Made by a program: the position numbers and the translations under genes | Notes under the pieces: generated by a model | The model's input: the letters and a program-made list of their open reading frames with translations, nothing else | Told to the model about the DNA's origin: nothing | Database searches by the model: none | Assembly: GCA_013388745.1 (NCBI GenBank) | Contig: JACAER010000017.1 | Location: 124,001 to 188,000 of the forward strand | Direction of reading: 5' to 3' | Source of the DNA: Chloroflexota bacterium | GTDB lineage: Bacteria; Chloroflexota; Anaerolineae; Aggregatilineales; Phototrophicaceae | DNA length: 64,000 nt | Shown: positions 37,117 through 45,178 of the stretch, piece after piece | How positions within the stretch are numbered: position 1 is the stretch's first letter | Layout: the number at the start of each line of letters is the position of its first letter

Positions 37117-38061
37117 TTAGCCAGGGATGATTGTGGTGCCGGTTTCGCCGCGCACGCCGCGCGCCAGATTCGGCGGGTCGGTGATGAGGGCTTTGGGGCC
37201 GCCGTGACTGATAAAGGCCACCGCCGCCTCGATTTTGGGCTGCATACTGCCGCGCGCGAAGTGCCCCTCCTGCATATACTGCTGGGCTTCGGCCAGCGTG
37301 ATGACATCCAGCCAACGCTGGTCAGGCTTGTTGAAGTTGATAGCGACTTTTTCGACGCCCGTGGAAATCGCGAACAGGTCTGCGCCTAAGGTTTGCGCCA
37401 ACATACTGCTGGCGCGGTCTTTGTCGATGACGGCGTACACCCCGCGCAGACTGCCGCGCTCGTTGCGTGTGACGGGAATGCCGCCGCCGCCGACCGCGAT
37501 GACCACATAGCCGCTTTCGACCAGATCGCGGATAGCGCGGCGTTCGATGATCTCCAAGGGCGTGGGGGAAGCGACGACCCGCCGCCAGCCGCGCCCCGCA
37601 TCCTCCACCACGTTCCAACCGTCATGCTCAAAACGGCGCGCTTCTTCTTCCGTCATGAAGCCGCCAATCGGTTTGTCGGGTTTGTGGAAGGCGGGATCGT
37701 CCTTATCGACGCGCACCTGCGTGACGACGGTCACAATCGTCTTGTTGACGCCCAGGCGGCGCAGGGAGTTATCGAGCGCCTGTTGCAGCATATAGCCGAT
37801 CGATCCCTGGGTATCCGCGACGATCAAATCGAGCGGGACGCTGTGAACTTGCGACTCGGCAATTTCGGCGAGGCGCAGGATGAAGCCTACCTGCGGGCCG
37901 TTGCCATGCGTGATGACCACGCGCCAGCCCTCGGCGATCATTTGCGCGATATGGCGACAGGTTTCGCGCACCGCGTCCCACTGGTGCGGCACATCAGGTT
38001 TTTTGGGGTCCTGGATCAAAGAATTGCCGCCAATGGCGACGACTGCCAACTTCTCGGACAT
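37117..38061 (-). CDS. arcC: Carbamate kinase (ArcC/YqeA type)
   Basis: A 314-residue enzyme making ATP from carbamoyl phosphate and ADP. Motifs are VVAIGGNSLIQDPKKPD at the start, VVITHGNGPQVGF, DTQGSIGYMLQQAL, PIGGFMTEEEA, VVASPTPLEI, AVGGGGIPVTR, and DKDRASSMLAQTL. These match bacterial carbamate kinases closely. In the ygeW gene set the kinase YqeA consumes the carbamoyl phosphate released by YgeW; the YgeW-like gene is 1.1 kb upstream on the same strand here. A small hairpin abuts the RBS. Confidence 0.95.
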   Translation of the reverse strand: MSEKLAVVAIGGNSLIQDPKKPDVPHQWDAVRETCRHIAQMIAEGWRVVITHGNGPQVGFILRLAEIAESQVHSVPLDLIVADTQGSIGYMLQQALDNSLRRLGVNKTIVTVVTQVRVDKDDPAFHKPDKPIGGFMTEEEARRFEHDGWNVVEDAGRGWRRVVASPTPLEIIERRAIRDLVESGYVVIAVGGGGIPVTRNERGSLRGVYAVIDKDRASSMLAQTLGADLFAISTGVEKVAINFNKPDQRWLDVITLAEAQQYMQEGHFARGSMQPKIEAAVAFISHGGPKALITDPPNLARGVRGETGTTIIPG

Positions 38062-38067
38062 ACCACC

Positions 38068-38082
38068 TCACTTAACAAGTGA
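38068..38082 (-). promoter_or_regulatory. Perfect inverted repeat over the arcC leader
   Basis: TCACTT-AAC-AAGTGA, a perfect 6+6 palindrome, lies at 38068-38082, 7 bases before the arcC ATG. In the mRNA the 3' arm abuts the Shine-Dalgarno-like GAGGTGG. It could be an operator or a short RNA hairpin at the ribosome-binding site; its shortness means chance cannot be excluded. Confidence 0.35.
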
Positions 38083-38106
38083 AAAAATCTATTGCATATT
38101 GTACGC

Positions 38107-38736
38107 CTAATCACCGCCAAAAAGCTCGGTGTTCAGCGGCAGGGCGAAGAAAATCGCCAGCCCGATATTCACAGCGATTCCCAGGGCCGGGCTGAGCAGA
38201 GTCAGGGCGCAGGCCGCCAGATACATCAGCGGGCCGAAGCGGTAATTGGAGGAAATCTGGTCAACGATCCTTTGATCGACCTCCGCTTTGATGAGGCGGC
38301 GCTGGTGAGCGGCATAGCGCCACACAATGTTGAAGGCAACCGCCACGACGACACCCAGACCGTTGTACACCAGCGTCGCAGTCAGCGCTTCGGAGGTGCG
38401 AATATATTCGGCCAGGACGGCTGTGGTGAAGGGCACCAGCGCGATGGTCAGCAGCAGCAGCGCGTTAAACACCATCAGCAGATGGTCGGTTTGTCCGATC
38501 AGTTTGAAAATGTTGTGGTGGTTAACCCACATGATGCCAACCAGCATGAAGCCGATCAGAAAGGCCAATTCTGTCGGCCAGCTATCCAGCAGCGCCTGCC
38601 AGAGCGTCTGCCCTTCGGCCAGATTGCGCGGCACTTGAATGTTGAACACCAGCAGCGTGATCACGATCGAAAATACGCCGTCGCTGAAGGCTTCGAGGCG
38701 TCCGGTAGGGTTATGGGTTTTTTGCGGTTCAAGCAT
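38107..38736 (-). CDS. TMEM175/DUF1211 family potassium channel-like membrane protein
   Basis: A 209-residue protein with about six hydrophobic helices. The RLEAFSDGVFSIVITLLVF motif near residues 13-31 (FSDGVFSI at 17-24) is the family signature; the following helices include LAFLIGFMLVGIMWVNHHNIF. Bacterial TMEM175-like proteins form tetrameric K+ leak channels. The length fits one six-helix repeat. It is on the same strand upstream of arcC with a 45-base gap. No link with carbamate metabolism is suggested. Confidence 0.9.
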   Translation of the reverse strand: MLEPQKTHNPTGRLEAFSDGVFSIVITLLVFNIQVPRNLAEGQTLWQALLDSWPTELAFLIGFMLVGIMWVNHHNIFKLIGQTDHLLMVFNALLLLTIALVPFTTAVLAEYIRTSEALTATLVYNGLGVVVAVAFNIVWRYAAHQRRLIKAEVDQRIVDQISSNYRFGPLMYLAACALTLLSPALGIAVNIGLAIFFALPLNTELFGGD

Positions 38737-38742
38737 ATGTAC

Positions 38743-38908
38743 TCAACTTGTAGATAGCTGTTCGCCTACGTATTCCAGCACAATTTTCTCGTGCGGGATG
38801 CCAGCGCGCAACAATTGCTTCACCAGCGGAGGAAGGGGAGAGTGATTACTCTATCCATTGTGCGATGGTCTCCGTTTCGAGATTCACGACCCACAACTTT
38901 ATTCTACG
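38743..38908 (-). pseudogene. XisH/XisI-type gene pair, C-terminal remnants
   Basis: Two short open runs on the minus strand. At 38846-38908 the reading is RRIKLWVVNLETETIAQWIE followed by TAA, closely resembling the C-terminus of XisH (fdxN-element excision controlling factor). Immediately after, at 38743-38850 in another frame, is PPLVKQLLRAGIPHEKIVLE with YVGEQ, like the C-terminal segment of XisI. Neither has a start codon. The N-terminal bulk of both genes is missing. XisH/XisI pairs are common accessory genes in cyanobacteria and Chloroflexota. The rest of the 38737-39155 gap (38909-39084) shows no coding sequence I can support. Confidence 0.5.
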
Positions 38909-39084
38909 CTAACGATAATAGATAATACGCTGAGCCGTGCCATTTTTGTGCTGCAATGCTTGCCTATCTACACAGGCCGCAGGTCGTTGAAAGCGCAGGC
39001 AGCGTGGGTGTTTTCTGCATTATCCACCCAGTCTTTTGCAGGGCGTGGTATTGGTCAGGGGTTGGCATCTCGGCTCCTTGTGTA

Positions 39085-39129
39085 ACAAAAACAAGACGCC
39101 AGCAACCCAGAAGAGCCTGATCGCTGGCG
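39085..39129 (-). terminator. Terminator after the YgeW-like gene
   Basis: On the minus strand CGCCAGC (39129-39123) pairs with GCTGGCG (39103-39097) and is followed by TCTTGTTTTTGTT. It is 27 bases after the stop of the carbamoyltransferase gene and would end its transcript before the XisH/XisI remnant, arguing that arcC is transcribed separately. Confidence 0.65.
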
Positions 39130-39155
39130 GCTGTTTATCTATGCTGGGGCGCGGG

Positions 39156-40142
39156 CTACGAGCGCATCGTCAGCGCCAGCGCCGCCTTTTGCACGTGCAG
39201 GCGGTTTTCCGCTTCGTCATAGACAATGCTCTGCGGGCCGTCGATCACTTCATCCGTGACTTCGATATTGCGGTCGGCAGGCAGGCAGTGCATATACACG
39301 GCGTCGGGGTGCGCCAGCGCCATGCGGCGCGAATCAGTAATCCAGTCGGTGTATTTTTTGCCGATGACCGACGATTCGTTTTTGTCTTCGGTGGTCATCC
39401 AGCAGCCCCAACTCTTGGGATACACGATGTCGGCGCCTTTGAAACCGGCGTCAAAGTCGTGCAGCACTTCGAACGAGCCGCGACTCTTTTTGGCGTTTTC
39501 GCGCGCCTGCTCGACCACTTCGGGCATGAGGCTGAACTCCGGCGGGTGCGTCAGACGCACGTTCATGCCGTAGCGCGTCATCAGCAGAATGAGGCTTTGC
39601 GGCACACTCAGCGGCTTCTGATAGCTGCTGGCGTAGGCGTAGCTGACGTTGATGGTCTTGCCACGCAGATCACGGCCAAAGCGCTCCTGAATCGTCATCA
39701 TGTCGGCGAGAATCTGGAAGGGATGATAGACATCGCACTGCATGTTGAGGACAGGCACGCGGCTGGCGGCGGCGACTTCGCGGATATATTGGTTGCCGAA
39801 CTTCCAGTCGCACTGGCGGATAGCGATGCCGTCGGTGTAGCGACCGATAATCTCGCCGATCTCTTTGGCGGTGTCGCCGTGACTGATCTGCGTCGTTTCA
39901 CTGTCGATAAACATGGCGTGGCCGCCAAGCTGGGCCATGCCCGCCTCGAAGCTGGCGCGGGTGCGCGTGCTGGTGAAGAAGAAGAGCAGCCCTAACACCT
40001 TATCACGCAGGTAGGCGTGCGACTCACCCACCGCGCGCTTGCGCTTCAAATCCCACGCCACATCCAGCAGCGTGTCGATTTCGTCGCGTGTCCATTCCAG
40101 TTCAGGGGCAATCGTATCGCGCCCGCGCAAATCGGTTTGCAT
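39156..40142 (-). CDS. ygeW: YgeW-type knotted carbamoyltransferase
   Basis: A 328-residue aspartate/ornithine transcarbamylase-superfamily enzyme. The carbamoyl phosphate site STRTR lies at residues 58-62 and HCLPAD at 285-290. The block SYQKPLSVPQSLILLMTRYG (about 173-192) and GADIVYPKSW match E. coli YgeW and the knotted subgroup, not ordinary ornithine carbamoyltransferase, which lacks KPLSVPQ. It is shorter than E. coli YgeW (396 residues), lacking an insertion before HCLPA. In the purine/urate gene set YgeW is proposed to release carbamoyl phosphate from a ureido compound. It is monocistronic-looking, with its own terminator. Confidence 0.87.
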   Translation of the reverse strand: MQTDLRGRDTIAPELEWTRDEIDTLLDVAWDLKRKRAVGESHAYLRDKVLGLLFFFTSTRTRASFEAGMAQLGGHAMFIDSETTQISHGDTAKEIGEIIGRYTDGIAIRQCDWKFGNQYIREVAAASRVPVLNMQCDVYHPFQILADMMTIQERFGRDLRGKTINVSYAYASSYQKPLSVPQSLILLMTRYGMNVRLTHPPEFSLMPEVVEQARENAKKSRGSFEVLHDFDAGFKGADIVYPKSWGCWMTTEDKNESSVIGKKYTDWITDSRRMALAHPDAVYMHCLPADRNIEVTDEVIDGPQSIVYDEAENRLHVQKAALALTMRS

Positions 40143-40377
40143 TGAAAAACTCCTTGCCGTCTAAAAATTGCTGCGCGCACGCTATTTTAACAAAAAAGCG
40201 CCGCCTTCATTAGAACCAACCGCCGCCGCTGCGGTGATGCAAAGAGAGGGGCGGGAATGTAAAAAACACTTAACATAAAGCGGGTCTTGGGTGTGGCGCG
40301 GGAGGCGGTGTTCAGCTACGAAGAGAAGGTTTGATACAAGCTGTGAAGATTTTTTAGCAAACATGGAGAGAAACAGG

Positions 40378-40534
40378 ATGAAAGCGATTGTCTACACACA
40401 CTACGGATCACCGGATGTGCTGCATGTGGAGGAGGTCGAAAAACCGACGCCGCAGGCTAACGAGGCGGCAAGCGTCAATTTTGGCGACATCTATGACGTT
40501 TGAAGAAGCCGGCGCCCTGCCCTTCTGCGGGCGG
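40378..40534 (+). pseudogene. Quinone oxidoreductase / zinc-type alcohol dehydrogenase-like gene, internally deleted
   Basis: From ATG 40378 the frame reads KAIVYTHYGSPDVLHVEEVE, KPTPQANEAASVNFGD, then stops at 40501. The N-terminus is that of medium-chain dehydrogenases, but the VLVKVH segment between NE and AASVNFGD is deleted. At 40493 another frame gives MTFEEAGALPFCG, normally about 90 residues further on in the family. About 85 per cent of the gene is gone. The 235-base gap between it and the YgeW-like gene (40143-40377) contains no feature I can support apart from the promoter of ygeW. Confidence 0.8.
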
Positions 40535-40570
40535 AGAGGGGACTGTGAAGAATATCTTCACCCCCTCTCC
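40533..40570. repeat. Long perfect inverted repeat at end of pirin gene
   Basis: GGAGAGGGG (40533-40541) pairs with CCCCTCTCC (40562-40570), and inside it GTGAAGA-ATA-TCTTCAC (40544-40560) is itself a perfect palindrome. The whole forms an almost uninterrupted 17-pair stem with a 3-base loop. It lies 18 bases after the pirin stop and directly after the dehydrogenase remnant. It may act as a transcription end signal or be a remnant of a small mobile repeat; there is no T-run. Confidence 0.6.
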
Positions 40571-40587
40571 TTTGGATAGGTGGGGCG

Positions 40588-41352
40588 CTAAGCGAGAAAG
40601 CGCGGCAAATAAAAGCTGAGATAGTGCAGCGGCCTGTCACCCGCCTTGACGCTGACAACAGGCATGTCGGCGCGCCCCAGCAGCACGTCGTACTGTCCCA
40701 AGGGGGTGTGGTGCGCTGTGCCCGCGCCGTCGGTCACGTAGAGAAACAAATCCTCACCGGGGCGCGGCGCTTCGACCAACGTTTCAGCGCCGGCGGGGAG
40801 CATTGTGGCGGTTAAACGGCCCTGCATATGTTGCTCCATCGGCGAATTGTCGCCAATCAAGCTGAAGACGCGCGCTTCACCCACCTGGCGCAGGGGAAGC
40901 TGATCGCGGTTCAACTGCTGATAGTGCGGCGGCAGATGGCGGTAGTGTTCGTCGGCGGCGAACCAGATTTGAATCACACGCACTTTTTCATGGGTCAGGT
41001 TCAATTCCTGATGTTCGATCCATTCGCCCGCGAACATGCGCTGCAAATCGCCCGGACGCAGCTCCCCTTTTCCGCCTGTCGTATCCTCATGGTACAGCGT
41101 GCCTTCGAGGATCCAGGTATAAATTTCCAGCCCACGATGCGGATGCCAGGTAAAGCCATTGCGCGGCGCAATCTGTGTCATGTGGGCGGTGAGCATCCCG
41201 CTCAGGCGCTGCAAGGGACTCCAGCCGCCAACGGCAAAATGGGCGTTCATCCAAAAAATCGGGTTCACGAACGGGAAGGCCTCTGCGCGAAAATGTTGCA
41301 GCGCCGCATCGCGCACAAAGCCCGGCATCATGGCTGTTGCTGCTACTTTCAT
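40588..41352 (-). CDS. Pirin family protein
   Basis: A 254-residue bicupin of the pirin family. The metal-binding HPHRGLEIYTWILEG motif lies at about residues 70-84, followed by the Gly/His-rich HEDTTGGKGELRPGDLQRMFAG and a C-terminal cupin. Bacterial pirins act as quercetinases or redox-sensing co-regulators. The ATG at 41352 is preceded by GGAGG at a proper distance, so the longer upstream frame is not coding. It is followed by the inverted repeat and preceded by an esterase gene. Confidence 0.9.
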   Translation of the reverse strand: MKVAATAMMPGFVRDAALQHFRAEAFPFVNPIFWMNAHFAVGGWSPLQRLSGMLTAHMTQIAPRNGFTWHPHRGLEIYTWILEGTLYHEDTTGGKGELRPGDLQRMFAGEWIEHQELNLTHEKVRVIQIWFAADEHYRHLPPHYQQLNRDQLPLRQVGEARVFSLIGDNSPMEQHMQGRLTATMLPAGAETLVEAPRPGEDLFLYVTDGAGTAHHTPLGQYDVLLGRADMPVVSVKAGDRPLHYLSFYLPRFLA

Positions 41353-41437
41353 CCCCAAAATCCTCCAACCGCATTTACGTTCCAGTAAAAAAGTGCCCCT
41401 CCTGAGGCTTGCCCGGCCCAAAGAGGGATGATAAGCG

Positions 41438-42079
41438 TCATGATGCCAACAGACACCTGAGCAGCGCTTGCACAAAGGCGATTTCGTCGGCGTTGATGAT
41501 GTGCCCCATGCCGGGATACAGGCGCATGGTTACGTCTGCGCCCAGCAGGCGGAACATGGCTGCACTCTCTTCGACACGCGCTCTGGGGATGTGCGAATCG
41601 ACATCGCTGCATCCCAGAAACACGGGCGTGCCGGCTAAGCCGGTGGGATAGTTGGCGGCGTCAAGCTGCGGGCCGAACAGGCCACCGCTCAAGCCCACCA
41701 CCCCACCGTAGCGCTGGCCGCTGCGCGCGGCGTATTCGAGCGCCAGCACCGCCCCCTGCGAAAACCCCAACAGCACAGTCTTGTTGGAGGCGATGCCGAT
41801 CTGCTGCACGTGCGCGAGCGCTTCGCCAACAGCCGCCAGCGCGGAGCTGAAATGCGGTTCGTTGGCGGCGAGAGGCGCGGTGAAGGGCTGCGGCCACCAC
41901 GAATTGTCGGCCGCCTGCGGGGCGAGATACGCCAGCCCCGGCGCCTCAAATTCGCGCGCCAGCGAGAGAATACTCTCAGGCGCAGCGCCGCGCCCGTGAA
42001 ACATGACCATCACTGCTTGCGCATCTTTCAGCGGCGTACCTGCCAGGGCGATGCGCTGCCCCTGATGAATCGTGGTCAT
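41438..42079 (-). CDS. Phospholipase/carboxylesterase-type alpha/beta hydrolase
   Basis: A 213-residue serine hydrolase of the acyl-protein thioesterase/YpfH-like group. It shows MVMFHGRGA (oxyanion region), the nucleophile elbow LLGFSQGAVLALEYA, the acid in FLGCSDVDSHIP and the histidine in YPGMGHIINADE. The ATG starts 2 bases after the stop of the VOC dioxygenase gene, so the two are co-expressed, a pairing common for MhqO-MhqD-like operons handling quinones. It probably hydrolyses small esters or ring-cleavage products. Confidence 0.88.
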   Translation of the reverse strand: MTTIHQGQRIALAGTPLKDAQAVMVMFHGRGAAPESILSLAREFEAPGLAYLAPQAADNSWWPQPFTAPLAANEPHFSSALAAVGEALAHVQQIGIASNKTVLLGFSQGAVLALEYAARSGQRYGGVVGLSGGLFGPQLDAANYPTGLAGTPVFLGCSDVDSHIPRARVEESAAMFRLLGADVTMRLYPGMGHIINADEIAFVQALLRCLLAS

Positions 42080-42081
42080 CG

Positions 42082-43161
42082 CTAAACCTTCCTCCATTCG
42101 GGCACAGTAATCGGGCTGAGTCCGCGCGTTAGCTGCGCACGCTGCGCTTCCAGCCACGGGGGCAGTTTGAGTGTGCTGCCCAGTTCGGCCACCGGCTCAT
42201 CCACCGGGAAACCCGGCCCGATCGTCGCTAATTCGACGATATGGCCGTCGGGGTCTTGCGTGTAGATGCTCTTGAAGTACACGCGCTCCATGACAGGCGA
42301 CACGCGATACCCCGCCCGCAGCAGCCGCTTGCGCCATTCCAACTGCGCCGCCTCGTTTTCCACCGCCAGCGCGAAGTGATGGGTTTGCCCGGCGCCCATC
42401 TGCGTCCAGCGCGTTTTGGCGGGGTCGCGCTCAAAATAGGTAATCAGCGTGCCCGGCAGCCCATCGCCCACGCCCCAATACCAGTGCTGCGATTTGGGGT
42501 CGTCGTAATTGGCGGTCATTTTAACACGGCGCATCCCCAAAACACCGTGATAAAACTCGTGGGTGCGGGCGATTTTGGAACTGATGGCGGTAATGTGATG
42601 CATCCCGTGATTCAGGGCCATGTCGGGGGTGATTTCGGGCACGGGCTGGGGCCAGGTTTCGGCGGCAATCGCCTGGTCGTCGCGCTGACCGATCGTGTTT
42701 TCGGTCACAAGCTCGATGAACTTTTGGCCGATGCGCTCAGCCGGTTCGTCTACTGTCCAGCCTGGCCCGTGCGTGGCGATTTCGACCACCGTGCCATCAG
42801 GGTCGTTGAAATAGATCGACGTGAAATACTTACGATCATAGGGGCCTTCGACCTTGAGGCCGAGATCGGTCAGACGGCGCTTCCATTGGAGCAGGCCGCT
42901 CTTGTCCTTCACGGCCAGCGCGAAGTGATGCGTGCCGCCGATGCCGGGTTTGCCGCGCGGCGCGCCCGGCCATTCGAAAAACGTGACGGCTGTGCCCGGT
43001 CTGCCGCTTTCATCGCCAAAATACAGGTGATACGTCGTCGGATCGTCAAAGTTTACGGTGCGCTTGACGAAGCGCAGGCCGAGTACACCCACGTAGAAGT
43101 CGATGGTGCGCTGGGCGTTGGAACTGCCAAGCGTAATATGATGAAGGCCGAGAATCGTCAT
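42082..43161 (-). CDS. Ring-cleaving dioxygenase (two-VOC-domain, MhqO/MhqA-like)
   Basis: A 359-residue protein with two vicinal-oxygen-chelate domains: HHITLGSSNAQRTIDFYVGV with GGTHHFALAV in the first and HHITAISSKIARTHEFYHGV with GQTHHFALAVEN in the second, plus SIYFNDPDG / SIYTQDPDG providing metal-ligand positions. Proteins of this kind are quinone/catechol-responsive dioxygenases in Bacillus (MhqO). With the adjacent carboxylesterase it forms an mhqOD-like pair. Substrate is inferred only. Confidence 0.88.
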   Translation of the reverse strand: MTILGLHHITLGSSNAQRTIDFYVGVLGLRFVKRTVNFDDPTTYHLYFGDESGRPGTAVTFFEWPGAPRGKPGIGGTHHFALAVKDKSGLLQWKRRLTDLGLKVEGPYDRKYFTSIYFNDPDGTVVEIATHGPGWTVDEPAERIGQKFIELVTENTIGQRDDQAIAAETWPQPVPEITPDMALNHGMHHITAISSKIARTHEFYHGVLGMRRVKMTANYDDPKSQHWYWGVGDGLPGTLITYFERDPAKTRWTQMGAGQTHHFALAVENEAAQLEWRKRLLRAGYRVSPVMERVYFKSIYTQDPDGHIVELATIGPGFPVDEPVAELGSTLKLPPWLEAQRAQLTRGLSPITVPEWRKV

Positions 43162-43230
43162 GGGGTTACTCCACAGTACATGTATGGGTTAAGCTATCAG
43201 ACGCAGGGACAAGTCGCTTCTTACAACAAC

Positions 43231-43250
43231 AAGCGGACTGTAGTCCGCTT
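43231..43250 (-). terminator. Perfect hairpin in the gap between phosphatase and dioxygenase genes
   Basis: AAGCGGACT-GT-AGTCCGCTT forms a perfect 9-pair stem at 43231-43250. On the minus strand it is followed by GTTGTTGT, a moderately T-rich tail. It is 43 bases after the stop of the protein-phosphatase gene, so is probably its terminator. Confidence 0.7.
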
Positions 43251-43293
43251 CTAATGGAACATTTACTTTCGGCGCGGGCGCGCGGTCTGCAAA

Positions 43294-43755
43294 TCACAAA
43301 TTGCTGGCGAAGGCCTCCAGAAACGCGCGCTGCACGTCGGAAAGTTCGCCGTAGCGCGCATCGGGGCGCGTCGCCAGCACGCGCTGTTTGGCCTCTTCCA
43401 GCCCCAGCCCCTTATTCAGAAAATAAGCGTGCAGCATGGTGCCGGTACGCCCGATGCCCGCGTAGCAGTGCAAAAAGACGGGTTTTTGCTGCGCGCGCAT
43501 CTGCTCAATGAGGCGCATCATATCGGCGACCTGGCGCAGCGCGGGCGGATAAAAGTCGCGCACGGGCAGATGAAAACAGGCCAACTGCAAGCCGTCGATC
43601 AGCTCAAAGGTAATATCCCGATTGGCGGTGAGGGGCTTTTCGGTGAGTGTAATCAGCGCGCGGATACCCTGCCTGTGCAGCGAAATGACATCACGCGCGC
43701 TATCGGGAATCGGACCGGCGGCCAGCACGTGCGCTTCGATCCAGTCGATTTTCAT
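43294..43755 (-). CDS. Dual-specificity/tyrosine-type protein phosphatase
   Basis: A 153-residue cysteine-based phosphatase. The P-loop is VFLHCYAGIGRTGTM (C-x5-R at HCYAGIGR), with the general acid Asp probably in LPVRDFYPP. The family removes phosphate from phosphotyrosine/serine or inositides and other small molecules. The ATG overlaps the stop of the TIR-FGE gene by 4 bases (ATGA), so the two are translationally coupled. That pairing is uncommon and suggests signalling or defence-related function. Confidence 0.88.
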   Translation of the reverse strand: MKIDWIEAHVLAAGPIPDSARDVISLHRQGIRALITLTEKPLTANRDITFELIDGLQLACFHLPVRDFYPPALRQVADMMRLIEQMRAQQKPVFLHCYAGIGRTGTMLHAYFLNKGLGLEEAKQRVLATRPDARYGELSDVQRAFLEAFASNL

Positions 43756-45014
43756 GCCCCCGTCCAATCGTTGACACACACGACGCGAAAACCGATGGTG
43801 CCGCTGCGCGTATCGGGAAAATCGGCGTCGCGCATCCCGCAGCGCGCGCTTTTGGCGTCGCTGTTGTACGAGCCGCCGCGCACGGCGCGGGCCTTCGCGC
43901 CTTTGATACTGATGCTGTCTGTGCCCCACTCGTTGAGGCACCATTCCCAGACATTGCCCACCATATCCCAGCCCGCATAAGGACTGGCGCCGCTGGGATA
44001 GCGAATCACGGGGGTCGCCTTGCCCAAGCCGCTCTCTTCGGTGTTGGCGCGCGTGGTCTCAAAAGTGTTACCCCAGGGGAAATTGCGGCCGGTATCGCCC
44101 TGTGCCGCGCGCTGCCACTGCTGCTCGGTGGGCAGCATGATTTTTAACCCGGTCAGTTGCAGCGTTTGGCTCAACCAGCGACAAAAAGCCACCGCATCGT
44201 ACCAGGCAATCTTCGTGCGCGGCATGCCGTCGCCGACGGTGCCGCTGTCTTTGGCGCGCAGCACACCACGCCGCCACTGTTCGGCTTCTGCAGAATAATC
44301 CCACCAGCGCGGGTTAGGATAGCCTTCGGTCAAAAATGTCTCGTACTGCAAATTGGTGATGGGATACTTAGCGATCAAAAACGCGGGAATCTGATATTTA
44401 CCGCCGCGCCCCCCGCCGCCGGGGGTATCTTCCAGGATCACATTGCCAGCGGGCACTTCGCACCAGGCGAACGGCTCCGGCAGCGCGGAAAGCACGTGGG
44501 GCGGCGTCAGGGGCGAGGGCGTGGTCAACGCTGGCAGGGGTTCGGTCGCGTCCAGCGCTTGGGGATCGGGCAGGGTGCCGGTAGTGGGCAGCAGCGCAAC
44601 GACTTCGCGCCCCGGTGTCGTGCGGCGCGGCGTCAGTTGGGCGACGCTGTGGAAAAATTCTTCGGGGGGCATTTTGCCGCCGCGCACATCGGCATACTGC
44701 GCGCGCACGAAGATCGCCCAATAATCGCTGCTGATGAGATCGCCTTCCAGCAGGAGCGGAAAGGTCGGCTTGCGCAGTTCATAGGCCAGGGTGACCTCGC
44801 GCTGCACCCAGCGCGACTCGCCCGAATCTGGCGACATGACGACCACAAAGGCCGAGCAGGCTTTGATGGCGCGCACGATGGCGCGCCACCAGTCTTCGCC
44901 GTAGTCGATGCGGTCATCAATCCAGACATCGAAGCCCAGGCCGAGCAGTTGGTCGGCCAGCTTGCGGGCATATTCGTTGTTTTTGCGGCTGTAGCTGATA
45001 AAAACGTGTGACAT
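43752..45014 (-). CDS. TIR domain fused to a formylglycine-generating enzyme (SUMF1-like) domain
   Basis: A 420-residue protein. Residues about 2-125 form a TIR domain: HVFISYSRKNNEYARKLADQ, GFDVWIDDRIDYGEDWW, IKACSAFVVVMSPDSGESRW with the VQRE that supplies the glutamate expected in NAD-hydrolysing TIRs. After a Pro/Thr-rich linker (about 130-180), residues 190-415 are an FGE-sulfatase/SUMF1-type domain: IAKYPITNLQYETFL, LPTEQQWQRAA, GNVWEWCLNEW, RAVRGGSY, and TIGFRVVCV. Such domains are often C-type-lectin-like binding modules rather than true FGE enzymes. No signal peptide; likely cytoplasmic. Role unknown, possibly signalling or phage defence. Confidence 0.87.
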   Translation of the reverse strand: MSHVFISYSRKNNEYARKLADQLLGLGFDVWIDDRIDYGEDWWRAIVRAIKACSAFVVVMSPDSGESRWVQREVTLAYELRKPTFPLLLEGDLISSDYWAIFVRAQYADVRGGKMPPEEFFHSVAQLTPRRTTPGREVVALLPTTGTLPDPQALDATEPLPALTTPSPLTPPHVLSALPEPFAWCEVPAGNVILEDTPGGGGRGGKYQIPAFLIAKYPITNLQYETFLTEGYPNPRWWDYSAEAEQWRRGVLRAKDSGTVGDGMPRTKIAWYDAVAFCRWLSQTLQLTGLKIMLPTEQQWQRAAQGDTGRNFPWGNTFETTRANTEESGLGKATPVIRYPSGASPYAGWDMVGNVWEWCLNEWGTDSISIKGAKARAVRGGSYNSDAKSARCGMRDADFPDTRSGTIGFRVVCVNDWTGA

Positions 45015-45140
45015 GCTTCGTTCCAAAAATATTGCGCAAATTTACAATCCCATTATAAAGCAAAAACCGGCAGCGCCGTACCGCCCCTTGCGCATGAGCC
45101 TGTAATTTCATTCTCATTCGGGAGTAACATGAATGCACGT

Positions 45141-45174
45141 TATAATCCCAATTGTAATTTTCCCTCAGGAGGTG
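45141..45174 (+). promoter_or_regulatory. -10 box and strong ribosome-binding site of the small VOC gene
   Basis: A perfect TATAAT lies at 45141-45146, and CAGGAGGT at 45166-45173 sits about six bases before the ATG at 45179. No convincing -35 element is seen. The leader would be about 30 bases long. Confidence 0.6.
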
Positions 45175-45178
45175 TCCG

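Noticed and set aside
39156-40142. Annotation as ordinary ornithine carbamoyltransferase (argF)
   Set aside because: The KPLSVPQ loop and GADIVYPKSW block fit YgeW and the knotted subgroup better, and the neighbours (carbamate kinase, YgeY, SsnA) support this.
43752-45014. Diversity-generating retroelement target
   Set aside because: The FGE C-terminus is compatible, but there is no reverse transcriptase or template repeat in the window to support a DGR.
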